Source: Mesorhizobium sp. B1-1-8 (GTDB lineage: Bacteria; Pseudomonadota; Alphaproteobacteria; Rhizobiales; Rhizobiaceae). From it: 64,000 nt of DNA. Position numbers and translations under genes: made by a program. Positions 24,931 through 34,352 of this stretch are shown here, one piece after another; the first letter of the stretch is position 1, and each line of letters opens with the position of its first letter. The stretch is from NCBI RefSeq assembly GCF_006442795.2, contig NZ_CP083956.1, forward strand, positions 2,457,501 to 2,521,500, written 5' to 3'. Under the pieces are notes generated by a model. It searched no databases. It was not told the origin of the DNA and saw only the letters and a program-made list of their open reading frames with translations.

Positions 24931-26109
24931 ATGCAGCCAAACCTGAAATTTTCGCGAAGCGAATTTGCCGATCGCCTCGCCAAGACCCGCAAAGCCATGG
25001 AGGCCAAGGGTGTCGATCTGCTGATCGTCAGCGATCCCTCCAACATGGCCTGGCTGACCGGCTATGACGGATGGTCCTTCTATGTGCACCAGACGGTCAT
25101 CGTGCCGCCCTCGGGCGAGCCGGTCTGGTACGGCCGCGGCCAGGACGCCAACGGAGCCAAACGCACCGCCTATCTCGCGCATGACAACATCGTCGGCTAT
25201 GCCGATCATTATGTGCAGTCGACCGAGCGTCATCCGATGGACTTTTTGTCCAGCGTGCTCACCGATCGCGGCTGGGGCAAGCTCACCATCGGCGTCGAGA
25301 TGGACAATTACTGGTTCTCGGCCGCTGCCTTCGCCTCGCTGCAGAAGCACCTGCCCAATGTCCGCTTCGTCGACGCCACCGCGCTGGTCAACTGGCAGCG
25401 CGCGGTCAAGAGCCCGACCGAGGTCGACTACATGCGCAAGGCCGCCCGCATCGTCGAAGCGATGCACCAGCGCATCGTCGACAAGATAGAGGTCGGCATG
25501 CGCAAGAACGATCTGGTCGCCGAGATCTACGACGCCGGCACACGCGGTGTTGCCGGCATCGGCGGCGACTATCCGGCGATCGTGCCGCTGCTGCCGTCGG
25601 GCGCCGATGCCTCGGCGCCGCATCTCACCTGGGACGACAAGCCGATGAAGTCGGGCGAGGGCACCTTCTTCGAGATCGCCGGCTGCTACAACCGCTACCA
25701 TTGCCCGCTGTCGCGCACCGTCTTCCTTGGCAAGCCGACGCAGGAATTCTTGGACGCCGAGAAGGCGACGCTGGAAGGCATGGAGGCCGGCCTTGCCGCG
25801 GCGAAACCCGGCAACGCCTGCGAGGACATCGCCAACGCCTTCTTCGCGGTCCTGAAGAAATACGGCATTGTCAAGGATAACCGCACCGGCTATTCGATCG
25901 GTCTTTCCTATCCGCCGGACTGGGGCGAGCGCACGATGAGCCTGCGCCCTGGCGACCGCACCGAGCTGAAGCCCGGCATGACCTTCCATTTCATGACCGG
26001 CCTGTGGCTGGAGACGATGGGGCTGGAAATCACCGAGTCGATCCTGATCACCGAGACGGGTGTGGAATGCCTGGCCAATGTGCCGCGCAAGCTGGTGGTG
26101 AAGGATTGA
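24931..26109 (+). CDS. doeA: Ectoine hydrolase DoeA (EutD)
   Basis: 392 residues, M24 (creatinase/aminopeptidase P-like) two-domain fold: N-terminal creatinase-like domain (VDLLIVSDPSNMAWLTGYDGWSFYVHQTVIVP) and C-terminal pita-bread domain from about 170 (TEVDYMRKAARIVEAMHQRIVDKI). It opens the ectoine ring to N-acetyl-L-2,4-diaminobutyrate, an inducer of EnuR (known). GAGGA lies upstream of the ATG. The next gene, doeB, follows after five bases. Confidence 0.93.
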   Translation: MQPNLKFSRSEFADRLAKTRKAMEAKGVDLLIVSDPSNMAWLTGYDGWSFYVHQTVIVPPSGEPVWYGRGQDANGAKRTAYLAHDNIVGYADHYVQSTERHPMDFLSSVLTDRGWGKLTIGVEMDNYWFSAAAFASLQKHLPNVRFVDATALVNWQRAVKSPTEVDYMRKAARIVEAMHQRIVDKIEVGMRKNDLVAEIYDAGTRGVAGIGGDYPAIVPLLPSGADASAPHLTWDDKPMKSGEGTFFEIAGCYNRYHCPLSRTVFLGKPTQEFLDAEKATLEGMEAGLAAAKPGNACEDIANAFFAVLKKYGIVKDNRTGYSIGLSYPPDWGERTMSLRPGDRTELKPGMTFHFMTGLWLETMGLEITESILITETGVECLANVPRKLVVKD

Positions 26110-26114
26110 AATCG

Positions 26115-27116
26115 ATGTCAGCTCTGCGTCCATCGCCGATCACGCCGACCGTCGATTTCGAGCGCGACGGCGTCCAGCATGGCTTCCTGCGCCTGCCCTA
26201 CAGCCGCGACGATTCCGCCTGGGGTTCGGTGACGATCCCGATCTGCGTCATCCGCAACGGCAAGGGGCCGGCGGCGCTGCTCACCGGCGGCAATCATGGC
26301 GACGAGTATGAGGGGCCGCTGGCGCTCTACGAACTCGCCCGCACGCTCGACCCGAAGGACGTTTCCGGCACGGTGATCATCGTGCCGGCGATGAACTATC
26401 CGGCGTTCCGCGCCGGCACCCGCACCTCGCCGATCGACAAGGGCAACATGAACCGCTCTTTCCCCGGCAGGCCCGACGGCACAGTGACGGAGAAGATTGC
26501 CGACTATTTCCAGCGTGAGCTGCTTCCCCGCGCGGATATCGTGTTCGACTTCCATTCCGGCGGCAAGACGCTGGATTTCGTACCGTTCTGCGCCGCGCAC
26601 ACGCTGCCGGATAAGGCGCAGGAGAAAAAAGCCTTTGCCGCGGTCGAGGCTTTTTCAGCGCCGTTCTCGATGCGCATGACCGAGATCGATGCGGTCGGCA
26701 TGTACGACACGGCGGCCGAGGCGATGGGCAAGATCTTTGTCACCACTGAACTCGGCGGCGGCGGGACATCACGGGCTGAGACGGTGCGCATTGCCCGGCG
26801 CGGCATCCTCAACGTGCTCCGCCACGCCGGCATTGTTTCCGGTGCGGTCGAGAAGGGCAGAACTCAATGGCTGGATATGCCGTCGGGCGATTGTTTTGCC
26901 TTCGCCGAGGGTGACGGCATGATCGAGACCATGATTGATCTTGGCGAGAAGGTAGAGGAAGGCCAGGTCGTGGCGCGCGTCCATTCGACCGGCCGTACCG
27001 GCGCCGCACCGCAGGAGATCAGGGCCGGGATGTCGGGCCTTTTGGCCGCGCGTCATTTCCCGGGCCTGGTCAAGGCCGGCGATTGTGCTGCTGTGCTTGC
27101 CGTGCTGGTGCCCTGA
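26115..27116 (+). CDS. doeB: N-alpha-acetyl-L-2,4-diaminobutyrate deacetylase DoeB (EutE)
   Basis: 333 residues from ATG 26115 (AAGGA, nine bases upstream). Succinylglutamate desuccinylase/aspartoacylase-type zinc hydrolase: zinc ligands His61 and Glu64 in GGNHGDEYEG, His147 in FDFHSGGKTLDF, and Arg-rich NMNRSFPG. It releases acetate to give L-2,4-diaminobutyrate, the substrate of DoeD. It ends the plus-strand operon, and nasA converges on it 30 bases on. Confidence 0.93.
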   Translation: MSALRPSPITPTVDFERDGVQHGFLRLPYSRDDSAWGSVTIPICVIRNGKGPAALLTGGNHGDEYEGPLALYELARTLDPKDVSGTVIIVPAMNYPAFRAGTRTSPIDKGNMNRSFPGRPDGTVTEKIADYFQRELLPRADIVFDFHSGGKTLDFVPFCAAHTLPDKAQEKKAFAAVEAFSAPFSMRMTEIDAVGMYDTAAEAMGKIFVTTELGGGGTSRAETVRIARRGILNVLRHAGIVSGAVEKGRTQWLDMPSGDCFAFAEGDGMIETMIDLGEKVEEGQVVARVHSTGRTGAAPQEIRAGMSGLLAARHFPGLVKAGDCAAVLAVLVP

Positions 27117-27146
27117 CGATAGCGCAACCGCATCGTTGCGGCGACT

Positions 27147-29816
27147 TCACTCCGCAGCCTGCATTCCGCGCGCGTCGATGATCGCTCTAATCTCGGAGCG
27201 ACAGGAGCCGCAATTGGTGCCGGCGCGCAGCGTCGAGCCGATCGCCTCAAGGCTGTCGCATCCCGCGGCGACCGCCGAAGCGAGCTGGTTGACGCCGACA
27301 TGGAAGCAGGCGCACACGACGCGCCCGATGGCCGGCATGGGCACGGGTGACCGGCCGGACAGAAGCGCGTTGCGATCGGTCGTCGACAGCGGCTGGCGCG
27401 TGGCTAGCAGCGACACCAGCCAGTCCCGTGCCGGCAATTGGTCCGGAGCAGCGACCAGTAAGGCTTCGGCCATGGCGCCGGCATCGTCAATGGCGGCGGC
27501 GCGATAGGCGAGCCCGCGGCGGTCGGTGTATTCCAGGAGCTGATCCCGCCGCTGGACGCCGAGCAGCTTGCGCGCCAGCAGAATGCCCTGGTCCGGCGGC
27601 TCGGTTCCGGTCAGGTCGTAAACCCAGCCGCCCTCGACAGCATGCCGGCTCCAATGGACGAAACCGGTTGGCCTGAGATCGCGCCGTGTGATCAGCACGC
27701 CCGCCCAGCCAGTCTCTTCGCGCACGATCCTCACCGGAACATGCTTGAGTTCCGGCTGGCCGGAATGCGGATCGGTGACAGGCGAGGACAAGAGGCCGGC
27801 TGCTGCCCTGGCCGCGAACTGACCGCTCCAATGCATGGGCAGGAAGGCTTGGCCGCGCCGCTGTGCGTCGGCCACACGCACCCTGGCGCGAACGAAGCCG
27901 ACGCGCGTCGAAAGACGGGCGAGGTCGCCATCCTTGAGCTGATGCGCGGCCGCGTCCGCCGGATTGAGGTCGACCGCGGGCTCCGGCGCGTTCGCCATCA
28001 AACGCGGCACGTTCCCGGTGCGCGTCATGGTGTGCCACTGGTCACGCAGCCGGCCGGTGTTCAAGGCAAGCGGATAGTCGGCATCGACCGTGAAGGCCGT
28101 CGCCTCCTGCCGCACCGGCACGAAACGTGCGCGGCCGTCTTGTGTCGCGAAACGACCGTCGGAGAAAAGTCTCGTCTGCTGCACGTATCGCTCGGACGCG
28201 GGCCAATGGCGCGGCGCGAAGGCGGAATAATCTTCATCGCTGAGATCAGCCACGCCACCGAGGTCGAACAGGCGCTTGCCGTCGTTCTCGAAAGCGGAAA
28301 GCGCGGCATGCTCGCGGAAGATGTCGGCCGGCGTCCGGTAGGCGAAGGCGTCACCGAAACCCATGCGCGTCGCCACCTCACAGATGATGCGCCAGTCGGC
28401 CATCGCTTCGCCCGGCGGCGGCAGGAACGGCCGCTGGCGCGAGAGGCGCCGCTCCGAATTGGTGACGGTGCCGTCCTTCTCGCCCCAGGTGGCGGCCGGC
28501 AGCAGCACGTCGGCATAGCGCGTGGTGTCGGTGCCGGTCACATCCGAGACGGCGACGAAATCGCATTTGGACAGAGCGGCGCGCACGCGCGAAGCGTCCG
28601 GCATGCTGACGGCAGGATTGGTGCCCATGATCCACAGCGCCTTGATGCGCCCGTCGGCGACCGCCTGGAACATGTCCACGGCCTTCAGGCCGCCGCGCCG
28701 GGCGATGTTGGGCGCCTTCCAGAAGCGGGAGACCCGGTCGACGTTGGCCTCGTCAGCGAAGTCCATGTGCGCGGCGAGCTGGTTGGCGAGACCTCCCACC
28801 TCGCGGCCGCCCATGGCGTTCGGCTGCCCCGTGACCGAGAACGGCCCCGTGCCGGGCTTGCCGACGCGGCCGGTGGCGAGATGGCAGTTGATGATGGCGT
28901 TGACCTTGTCGGTTCCATGCGCCGACTGGTTGACGCCCTGGCTGTAGACGGTGACCGTTCGCTCGGTCTCGGCGAAGAGATCGTAGAAGGCCTGGACGTC
29001 GGCTGCCGCCAGTCCGCAGCCTTTTGCGACGCGTGCGACCGACGGCGCATCGGCGCCGGCGAGCGAAGCAGCCGCATCGAAGTCCGACGTGGAATCGCGG
29101 ATGAAATCGGCATCGATCTTTCCGGCCTGGACGAGATGCGCGAGCAGCCCGTTGAACAACAGCACGTCCGTGCCCGGATCGAGCGCCAGATGCAGGTCGC
29201 ACTCGTCGGCCGTTGCGGTGCGGCGAGGGTCGATGACGACGATCCTGGTTCCGCGCTCCGTGCGCGCCGCGAGCATGCGCTGGTAGAGCACGGGATGGCA
29301 CCATGCGGTGTTGGAGCCGGTGAGCACGATGAGATCGGCGCACTCGAAATCCTCGTAGACGCCAGGAACGATGTCCTCGCCGAAAGCGCGGCGGTGGCCG
29401 GCGACGGACGAAGCCATGCAGAGCCGCGAATTGGTGTCGATATTGGCCGAGCCGATGAAGCCCTTCATCAGCTTGTTGGCGACGTAATAGTCCTCGGTGA
29501 GCAACTGGCCGGAGACATAGAAGGCGACAGAGTCCGGGCCGTGCTCGGCTACCGCCTGCGAGATTTTCGCGGCCACAAGGTCCAGCGCTTCGTCCCAGCC
29601 CGCCGGCTTGCCGCGGATTTCCGGCCGCAGCAAACGTCCATCGAGGCCGAGCGTCTCGCCGAGAGCGGCACCTTTCGAGCAGAGCCGGCCGAAATTGGCC
29701 GGGTGCTCGGGATCGCCGCGGACGGTCTTCTTGCCGTCCGCGGCGATCTCGGCCAGCACGCCGCAGCCCACCCCGCAATAGGGGCAGGTGGTCCTCACCT
29801 CGCGTGCCTCTTCCAT
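27147..29816 (-). CDS. nasA: Assimilatory nitrate reductase catalytic subunit
   Basis: 889 residues. The N-terminal [4Fe-4S] site is Cys11-x2-Cys14-x3-Cys18-x27-Cys46, followed by the bis-MGD molybdopterin oxidoreductase domains. A C-terminal BFD-like [2Fe-2S] domain ends the protein (VCACFHVGVNQLASAV...TNCGSCRSEIRAII, about the last 65 residues), a fusion seen in NasA/NasC types. It is cytoplasmic, with no Tat signal. It reduces nitrate to nitrite for NirBD. It starts three bases after the nirD stop and is the last gene of the nas operon. Confidence 0.95.
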   Translation of the reverse strand: MEEAREVRTTCPYCGVGCGVLAEIAADGKKTVRGDPEHPANFGRLCSKGAALGETLGLDGRLLRPEIRGKPAGWDEALDLVAAKISQAVAEHGPDSVAFYVSGQLLTEDYYVANKLMKGFIGSANIDTNSRLCMASSVAGHRRAFGEDIVPGVYEDFECADLIVLTGSNTAWCHPVLYQRMLAARTERGTRIVVIDPRRTATADECDLHLALDPGTDVLLFNGLLAHLVQAGKIDADFIRDSTSDFDAAASLAGADAPSVARVAKGCGLAAADVQAFYDLFAETERTVTVYSQGVNQSAHGTDKVNAIINCHLATGRVGKPGTGPFSVTGQPNAMGGREVGGLANQLAAHMDFADEANVDRVSRFWKAPNIARRGGLKAVDMFQAVADGRIKALWIMGTNPAVSMPDASRVRAALSKCDFVAVSDVTGTDTTRYADVLLPAATWGEKDGTVTNSERRLSRQRPFLPPPGEAMADWRIICEVATRMGFGDAFAYRTPADIFREHAALSAFENDGKRLFDLGGVADLSDEDYSAFAPRHWPASERYVQQTRLFSDGRFATQDGRARFVPVRQEATAFTVDADYPLALNTGRLRDQWHTMTRTGNVPRLMANAPEPAVDLNPADAAAHQLKDGDLARLSTRVGFVRARVRVADAQRRGQAFLPMHWSGQFAARAAAGLLSSPVTDPHSGQPELKHVPVRIVREETGWAGVLITRRDLRPTGFVHWSRHAVEGGWVYDLTGTEPPDQGILLARKLLGVQRRDQLLEYTDRRGLAYRAAAIDDAGAMAEALLVAAPDQLPARDWLVSLLATRQPLSTTDRNALLSGRSPVPMPAIGRVVCACFHVGVNQLASAVAAGCDSLEAIGSTLRAGTNCGSCRSEIRAIIDARGMQAAE

Positions 29817-29819
29817 GCC

Positions 29820-30149
29820 TCAGGCCGCTTTCGAGGCCAGCGCTTCGAGCGCGATGAACAGCCGGCCGCCCTCGACCTTGACCGGTATCGCCCTGACCGA
29901 GCCTTCGTCCGCGCCGAGTGCCTTGCCGGTTTCCAGCGAGATCACCCAGTTGTGCAGCGGACAAGTCACCGCCGCGCCATGGACGATGCCTTGGCTGAGC
30001 GGTCCGCCCTTGTGCGGGCAGTGGTCGTCGATGGCGAAGACCTGGTCCTCCGCGGTGCGGAAGACAGCTATCTTGCCTTGCGGTGTGTCGACGCAGCGCG
30101 CACCGCGGCGAGGGACGTCGGAAAGGGAGCCGATCAGTGTCCAGGTCAT
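29820..30149 (-). CDS. nirD: Nitrite reductase small subunit NirD
   Basis: 109 residues from ATG 30149 (AAGG upstream). Rieske-like fold that keeps the cluster ligands: Cys44-Pro-His46 (DDHCPHKGG) and Cys63-x2-His66 (TCPLHNW). Many enterobacterial NirD lack these, so this copy could hold a [2Fe-2S] cluster. A longer frame to 30206 overlaps the nirB stop (TGATG) and would add 19 residues without family likeness. It works with NirB in assimilatory nitrite reduction to ammonium. Confidence 0.9.
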   Translation of the reverse strand: MTWTLIGSLSDVPRRGARCVDTPQGKIAVFRTAEDQVFAIDDHCPHKGGPLSQGIVHGAAVTCPLHNWVISLETGKALGADEGSVRAIPVKVEGGRLFIALEALASKAA

Positions 30150-30202
30150 TTGAAGAGGCCTTTTTGCTGTGGGCTCCGAGCTAGAATTCGCAAACCTCTC
30201 CA

Positions 30203-32653
30203 TCATTCCGCCGCCTCGGCGAAACCCACCGACGCCATCGGCCTGAACTCGTGCTTGTCCTTGCCGGAGACGCGCTCCGACCAGGGATCGACCTGCGCGA
30301 ATTTTTGGGAAAAGACGAAGCGGTCGAAGAGGCCTCTGCGGCGCTCGACGTCATCCAGGATCTGCTTCTTGATCTCGGCGGTGCCGATGCGCTTGGCCCA
30401 TTTGTAGATGCGCTCCAGGTAGCGGGCTTGCTCGCGATACATCTGGACGAGGGCGACGATCACCTCCAGCGCCTCGTCCTCGGTCTTCACGAGACCCAGC
30501 ACTTCGGTGCCCTTGATGTCGAGGCCAGCAGCGCCGGCGAAGTGGATCTCGTAGCCAGAGTCGACACAGACCACGCCGACATCCTTGCAGGTCGCCTCAG
30601 CGCAGTTGCGCGGGCATCCCGACACCGCCATCTTCACCTTGGCCGGCGTCCAGGAGCCCCACATGAACTTCTCGATCCGGATGCCGAGCCCGGTCGAATC
30701 CTGCGTGCCGAAACGGCACCAGTCGGAGCCGACGCAGGTCTTCACCGTGCGCAGGCCCTTGGCATAGGCATGGCCGGAGACGAAGCCGGCCTTGCCGAGA
30801 TCGGCCCACACCGCCGGCAGGTCTTCCTTGCGGATACCCAGCATGTCGATGCGCTGGCCGCCGGTCACCTTCACCATCGGGATATCGAACTTGTCGACCA
30901 CGTCGGCGATGGCGCGCAACTCGCCGGCGCTGGTCACCCCGCCCCACATGCGCGGCACCACCGAATAGGTGCCGTCCTTCTGGATGTTGGCGTGCACGCG
31001 CTCGTTGATGAAGCGTGACTGATAGTCGTCGGCATATTGGTCCGGCCAGTCGCAGACGAGATAGTAGTTGAGCGCCGGCCGGCACTTGGCGCAGCCGCAG
31101 GAGGTCTTCCATTCGAGCTCCTGCATGACGGCGGGGATCGTCTTCAGGCCTTTCGCCTTGATCAGGCGCCGCACATCGTCGTGGCCAAGGCTGGTGCAGC
31201 CGCACATCGGCTGCACCGCCGCCGGATTGTAAGCCTCGCCCAGCGTGAGCTTCAGCAGCTGCTCGACGAGACCCGTGCACGAGCCGCACGAGGCCGAGGC
31301 CTTGGTGTGGGCGCGCACGTCGTCGAGCCCGGTCAGGCCCTTGGCCGTGATCGCGCCGGTGATCTTGCCCTTGCAGACGCCGTTGCAGCCGCAGATTTCC
31401 GCATCATCCGCCAGTGCCGCAACGGCCGCCAAAGGGTCCGAGGAAGCGCCTCCCTGGAACGCCTGGCCGAAGATCAGCGTGTCGCGCATCTCCGATATGT
31501 CGGTCGCCTTCTTCTTGAGGTCGTTGAACCAGGCGCCGTCGGCGGTCTCGCCGAACAGCACAGTGCCGATGATGCGGTTGTCCTGCAGCACGACGCGCTT
31601 GTAGATGCCGGCCGACGCGTCGCGCAGGATGATCTCCTCGCGATCGTCGCCGTCTGCGAAGTCGCCCAGCGAGTAAAGGTCGATGCCGGTGACCTTGAGC
31701 TTGGTCGGCGTGTCGGAATGGACAAAGCGCCTGTCCTCACTGTCCGTCAGCCTGGCTGCCGCCACCCGCGCCATTTCGTAGAGAGGTGCAACCAGCCCGT
31801 AGACGTGGCCGCCGACCTCCGCGCATTCGCCGAGCGCCATGATGGCCGGATCGGAGGTCCGCATGCGGTCGTCGACGACGATGCCGCGATTGACCTCCAG
31901 CCCTGCGTCCTTGGCCAGGGCGACGTTCGGGCGGATGCCGACCGCCATCACGACCAGCGTCGCGGGGATGATCGTGCCGTCCATGAGCTCGATGCCCTCG
32001 ACCTTGCCGTTGCCGACAATTGCCTTGGTGTTGGCCTTGGTCATGACCTTGATGCCGCGCGCCTCGACGGCTTTCTGCAGCAGGTAGCCAGCGGCCGGGT
32101 CGAGCTGGCGCTCCATCAGCGTCGGCATGACATGCAGCACGGTGACATCCATGCCGCGTTCCTTCAAGCCCGCCGCGGCTTCCAACCCGAGCAGGCCACC
32201 GCCGATGACGACCGCCTTGGCGCGCGACTGCGCCGCAAGCAGCATGGCGTTGACGTCGTCGAGGTCGCGATAGGTGATCACGCCTGGCAGGTCTTTGCCG
32301 GGCACCGGAATGATGAAGGGAACAGAGCCAGTGGCAATGACGAGCCTGTCGTAGCTCTCGGTCACGCTATGGTCCGAAGTTACGGTCTTCGCTTCACGGT
32401 CGATGGCGACGATCCTGTGGCCCTTGTAGAGGGTGATGCCGTGCTTGATGTACCAGCCGTCGCCATGGATGACGATCTCCTCGAAGGCCTTCTCGCCCGA
32501 CAGCACCGGCGAAAGCATGATGCGGTCGTAGTTCACGCGCGGCTCGGCGTTGAAGATGGTGACGGCGTAGCGGTCGGGCGCGGCCTCCAGCAGGTGCTCG
32601 AGCATCCTGCCCGGCGCCATGCCGTTGCCGATGATGACGAGTTTTTCGCTCAT
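30203..32653 (-). CDS. nirB: NAD(P)H nitrite reductase large subunit NirB
   Basis: 816 residues. FAD/NAD(P)H pyridine-nucleotide-disulphide domain first (about 1-310: KLVIIGNGMAPG, then VVIGGGLLGLEAAAGL), then a BFD-like [2Fe-2S] part (CGCNGVCKGKITGAI), and the nitrite/sulphite reductase half-domains. The siroheme-[4Fe-4S] ligands are TCVGSDWCRFG and GCPRNCAEATC near residues 640-690. It reduces nitrite to ammonium in the cytoplasm. It lies 16 bases after narK in the same operon. Confidence 0.95.
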   Translation of the reverse strand: MSEKLVIIGNGMAPGRMLEHLLEAAPDRYAVTIFNAEPRVNYDRIMLSPVLSGEKAFEEIVIHGDGWYIKHGITLYKGHRIVAIDREAKTVTSDHSVTESYDRLVIATGSVPFIIPVPGKDLPGVITYRDLDDVNAMLLAAQSRAKAVVIGGGLLGLEAAAGLKERGMDVTVLHVMPTLMERQLDPAAGYLLQKAVEARGIKVMTKANTKAIVGNGKVEGIELMDGTIIPATLVVMAVGIRPNVALAKDAGLEVNRGIVVDDRMRTSDPAIMALGECAEVGGHVYGLVAPLYEMARVAAARLTDSEDRRFVHSDTPTKLKVTGIDLYSLGDFADGDDREEIILRDASAGIYKRVVLQDNRIIGTVLFGETADGAWFNDLKKKATDISEMRDTLIFGQAFQGGASSDPLAAVAALADDAEICGCNGVCKGKITGAITAKGLTGLDDVRAHTKASASCGSCTGLVEQLLKLTLGEAYNPAAVQPMCGCTSLGHDDVRRLIKAKGLKTIPAVMQELEWKTSCGCAKCRPALNYYLVCDWPDQYADDYQSRFINERVHANIQKDGTYSVVPRMWGGVTSAGELRAIADVVDKFDIPMVKVTGGQRIDMLGIRKEDLPAVWADLGKAGFVSGHAYAKGLRTVKTCVGSDWCRFGTQDSTGLGIRIEKFMWGSWTPAKVKMAVSGCPRNCAEATCKDVGVVCVDSGYEIHFAGAAGLDIKGTEVLGLVKTEDEALEVIVALVQMYREQARYLERIYKWAKRIGTAEIKKQILDDVERRRGLFDRFVFSQKFAQVDPWSERVSGKDKHEFRPMASVGFAEAAE

Positions 32654-32669
32654 GTCGGTCTGCTCCGAT

Positions 32670-33971
32670 CTATTCGGCGGCGTAGGAAAGGGACGCAGGC
32701 TTGACGGCGGCCGCGCGCTCCATCCGGCGGATGGTGACGTGCATCCAGATGAGGCAGGAGACGACGATGAGGAAGAGCAGCATGAAGCAGCTCGACCAGA
32801 CGCCGGTGAGATCGTTCAGCGCGCCGAAGGCGATCGGCAGGACGAAGCCGCCGAGGCCGCCGATCATGCCGACGACGCCGCCGACCGCGCCGACGCTCTG
32901 CGGATAGTAGACGGGGATGTGCTTGTAGACGGCGGCCTTGCCGAGGCTCATGAAGAAGCCGAGCACGACAGTGACAGCGATGAAGGCGAGCGGGCCGATC
33001 TCGAAATGGAAGGGGATCGGCCCGCTGATGCCGCGCACGACGTAGTCTGCCGAGGGGAGAGACAGAACGAGAGTCGCGACGGCACAAACGCTGAAGGTCG
33101 AGTAGAGCACGGTGCGGGCGCCGATGCGGTCGGAAAGCACGCCGCCATAGGCGCGGAAGATGCTGGCGGGGATCGAATAGGCGGCACCGATCATGCCGGC
33201 GGTGGCGATGCCGAAGCTGTAGACGCCGATGAGGTAGCGCGGCAGCCAGAGCGACAACGCCACGAACGCGCCGAAGGAGAAGAAGTAGTAGAAGGCGAAG
33301 CGCCATACCTGCAGGTTCTTCAGCGGCGCGAATTCCTGCCAGAAGTTTCTCGCGGGCGCGGCCTTGCCGGCGCGGCGTTCGCGGATAACCGGATCGTCGC
33401 CGGTCGTGAACCAGAAGACGACGGCCATGACGACCAGCGCCGCCGCCCAGATCAGCGCCACCGACTGCCAGCCCCAGGACAGGAGCACGAAGGGCGCGGC
33501 AAATTTCGTCACCGCGGCACCGACATTGCCGACGCCGAAAATGCCGAGCGCGGTGCCTTGTTTTCCGGCCGGGAAGAAACGCGAGACATAGGCGACGCCG
33601 ACGGCGAAGGAGCCGCCGGCAAGCCCGACACCGAGGGCCGCGATCAGCATCTGCTGATAGGTATTCGCGAAAGCGAGCAGGAAGGTCGCGACCGCCGCGG
33701 CGAGCATGGTCATGGTGTAGACCAGGCGGCCGCCATAGCGGTCGGTCCAGACGCCAAGCACCATGCGCACGAGCGAGCCGGTGAGGATCGGCGTTCCGAC
33801 GAGCAGGCCGAACTCGGTCTCGTTCAGGCCGAGTTCTTGCTTGATGCGCACGCCGATGATGGAAAAGATCGTCCACACCGCAAAGCACACGGTGAAGGCG
33901 ATGGTGGACATAAGGAGCGCCTGCCGGGAGCTACTGTCCTGGCTGGGCGCGGCTGGGAGGTTTGCGGTCAT
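32670..33971 (-). CDS. narK: MFS nitrate/nitrite transporter (NarK/NasA family)
   Basis: 433 residues with 12 helices. Nitrate-signature motifs lie in helix 5 (GIFGVGNVGAAVTKFAAP) and helix 11 (VGAVGGVVGMIGGLGGFVLP), and helix 2 carries the conserved Arg of LTGSLVRMVLGVWTDRYGGR. It imports nitrate for NasA and may export nitrite. GGAG precedes the ATG. It follows the 57-residue twin-arginine gene by 62 bases. Confidence 0.93.
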   Translation of the reverse strand: MTANLPAAPSQDSSSRQALLMSTIAFTVCFAVWTIFSIIGVRIKQELGLNETEFGLLVGTPILTGSLVRMVLGVWTDRYGGRLVYTMTMLAAAVATFLLAFANTYQQMLIAALGVGLAGGSFAVGVAYVSRFFPAGKQGTALGIFGVGNVGAAVTKFAAPFVLLSWGWQSVALIWAAALVVMAVVFWFTTGDDPVIRERRAGKAAPARNFWQEFAPLKNLQVWRFAFYYFFSFGAFVALSLWLPRYLIGVYSFGIATAGMIGAAYSIPASIFRAYGGVLSDRIGARTVLYSTFSVCAVATLVLSLPSADYVVRGISGPIPFHFEIGPLAFIAVTVVLGFFMSLGKAAVYKHIPVYYPQSVGAVGGVVGMIGGLGGFVLPIAFGALNDLTGVWSSCFMLLFLIVVSCLIWMHVTIRRMERAAAVKPASLSYAAE

Positions 33972-34033
33972 GGTCGGCTCCGGTTTGCAGCGTGTGGGAG
34001 GCGCCGCGTGTTGTGTCGATCAGAGGCGAGGTA

Positions 34034-34207
34034 TCAGCGGGGCGAGCCCGGGACTTGCGCACTCACTTGCGGGCTTTTGCCTTCGGTTTGGTGATTGGCG
34101 GGAAACAGCAGGAGCGCGGCTGTGAAGAGCGCCGCCGTCAGCGCGCTGCTCACCAGGAAATCGCGACGGGTGAAATCCTTGAGCGAGAATCCGATCCGTT
34201 TGGTCAT
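34034..34207 (-). CDS. 57-residue twin-arginine-signal small protein
   Basis: ATG 34205-34207 with GGAG eight bases upstream. The protein has a twin-arginine motif TRRDFLVS (Arg14-Arg15), one hydrophobic stretch SALTAALFTAALLLFPA (about 20-36), and a short polar tail of some 20 residues. It is essentially a Tat-type signal/anchor with no mature domain. It is the first gene after the nas leader terminator, so it is expressed only when antitermination occurs. Function unknown; it could be a remnant of an exported protein or a small membrane protein. Confidence 0.6.
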   Translation of the reverse strand: MTKRIGFSLKDFTRRDFLVSSALTAALFTAALLLFPANHQTEGKSPQVSAQVPGSPR

Positions 34208-34222
34208 CGTTGTCTCCGGTCC

Positions 34223-34291
34223 AAAACGAAAAAGCTGCCGTCCAGGCCTCTCGCGTCCATGGGATCGCGTGGTGACCTGAGCGGCAGCTTT
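34223..34291 (-). terminator. Leader terminator of the nas operon
   Basis: On the minus strand AAAGCTGCCG (34282-34291) pairs with CGGCAGCTTT (34231-34240), extended inside by CAGG/CCTG and CGCG/CGCG. It runs into TTTTTCGTTTT (34223-34233). It stands just before the ribosome site of the first operon gene. It is the expected target of NasT-mediated antitermination. Confidence 0.75.
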
Positions 34292-34298
34292 GCCTGTA

Positions 34299-34316
34299 GC
34301 GCCCGCCATTGGACGC
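34299..34316 (-). promoter_or_regulatory. ANTAR-type hexaloop hairpin in the nas leader
   Basis: On the minus strand GCGTCC and GGGCGC (with one G-U pair) close the six-base loop AATGGC. The loop has A at position 1 and G at position 4, the signature recognised by ANTAR proteins. A weaker stem, GCCC/GGGC with a five-base loop at 34327-34339, could be the partner hairpin. Confidence 0.6.
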
Positions 34317-34352
34317 CTGTTCCATTGCCCGCGAGGGGCTCGATTATTTCAA

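Noticed and set aside
27642..30407. Very long (921-residue) plus-strand frame
   Set aside because: It is the antisense of nasA/nirD/nirB in a GC-rich frame. The sense genes have intact cofactor motifs; the long frame has none.
31037..32704. 555-residue plus-strand frame
   Set aside because: Antisense of nirB, which carries complete siroheme and FAD motifs.
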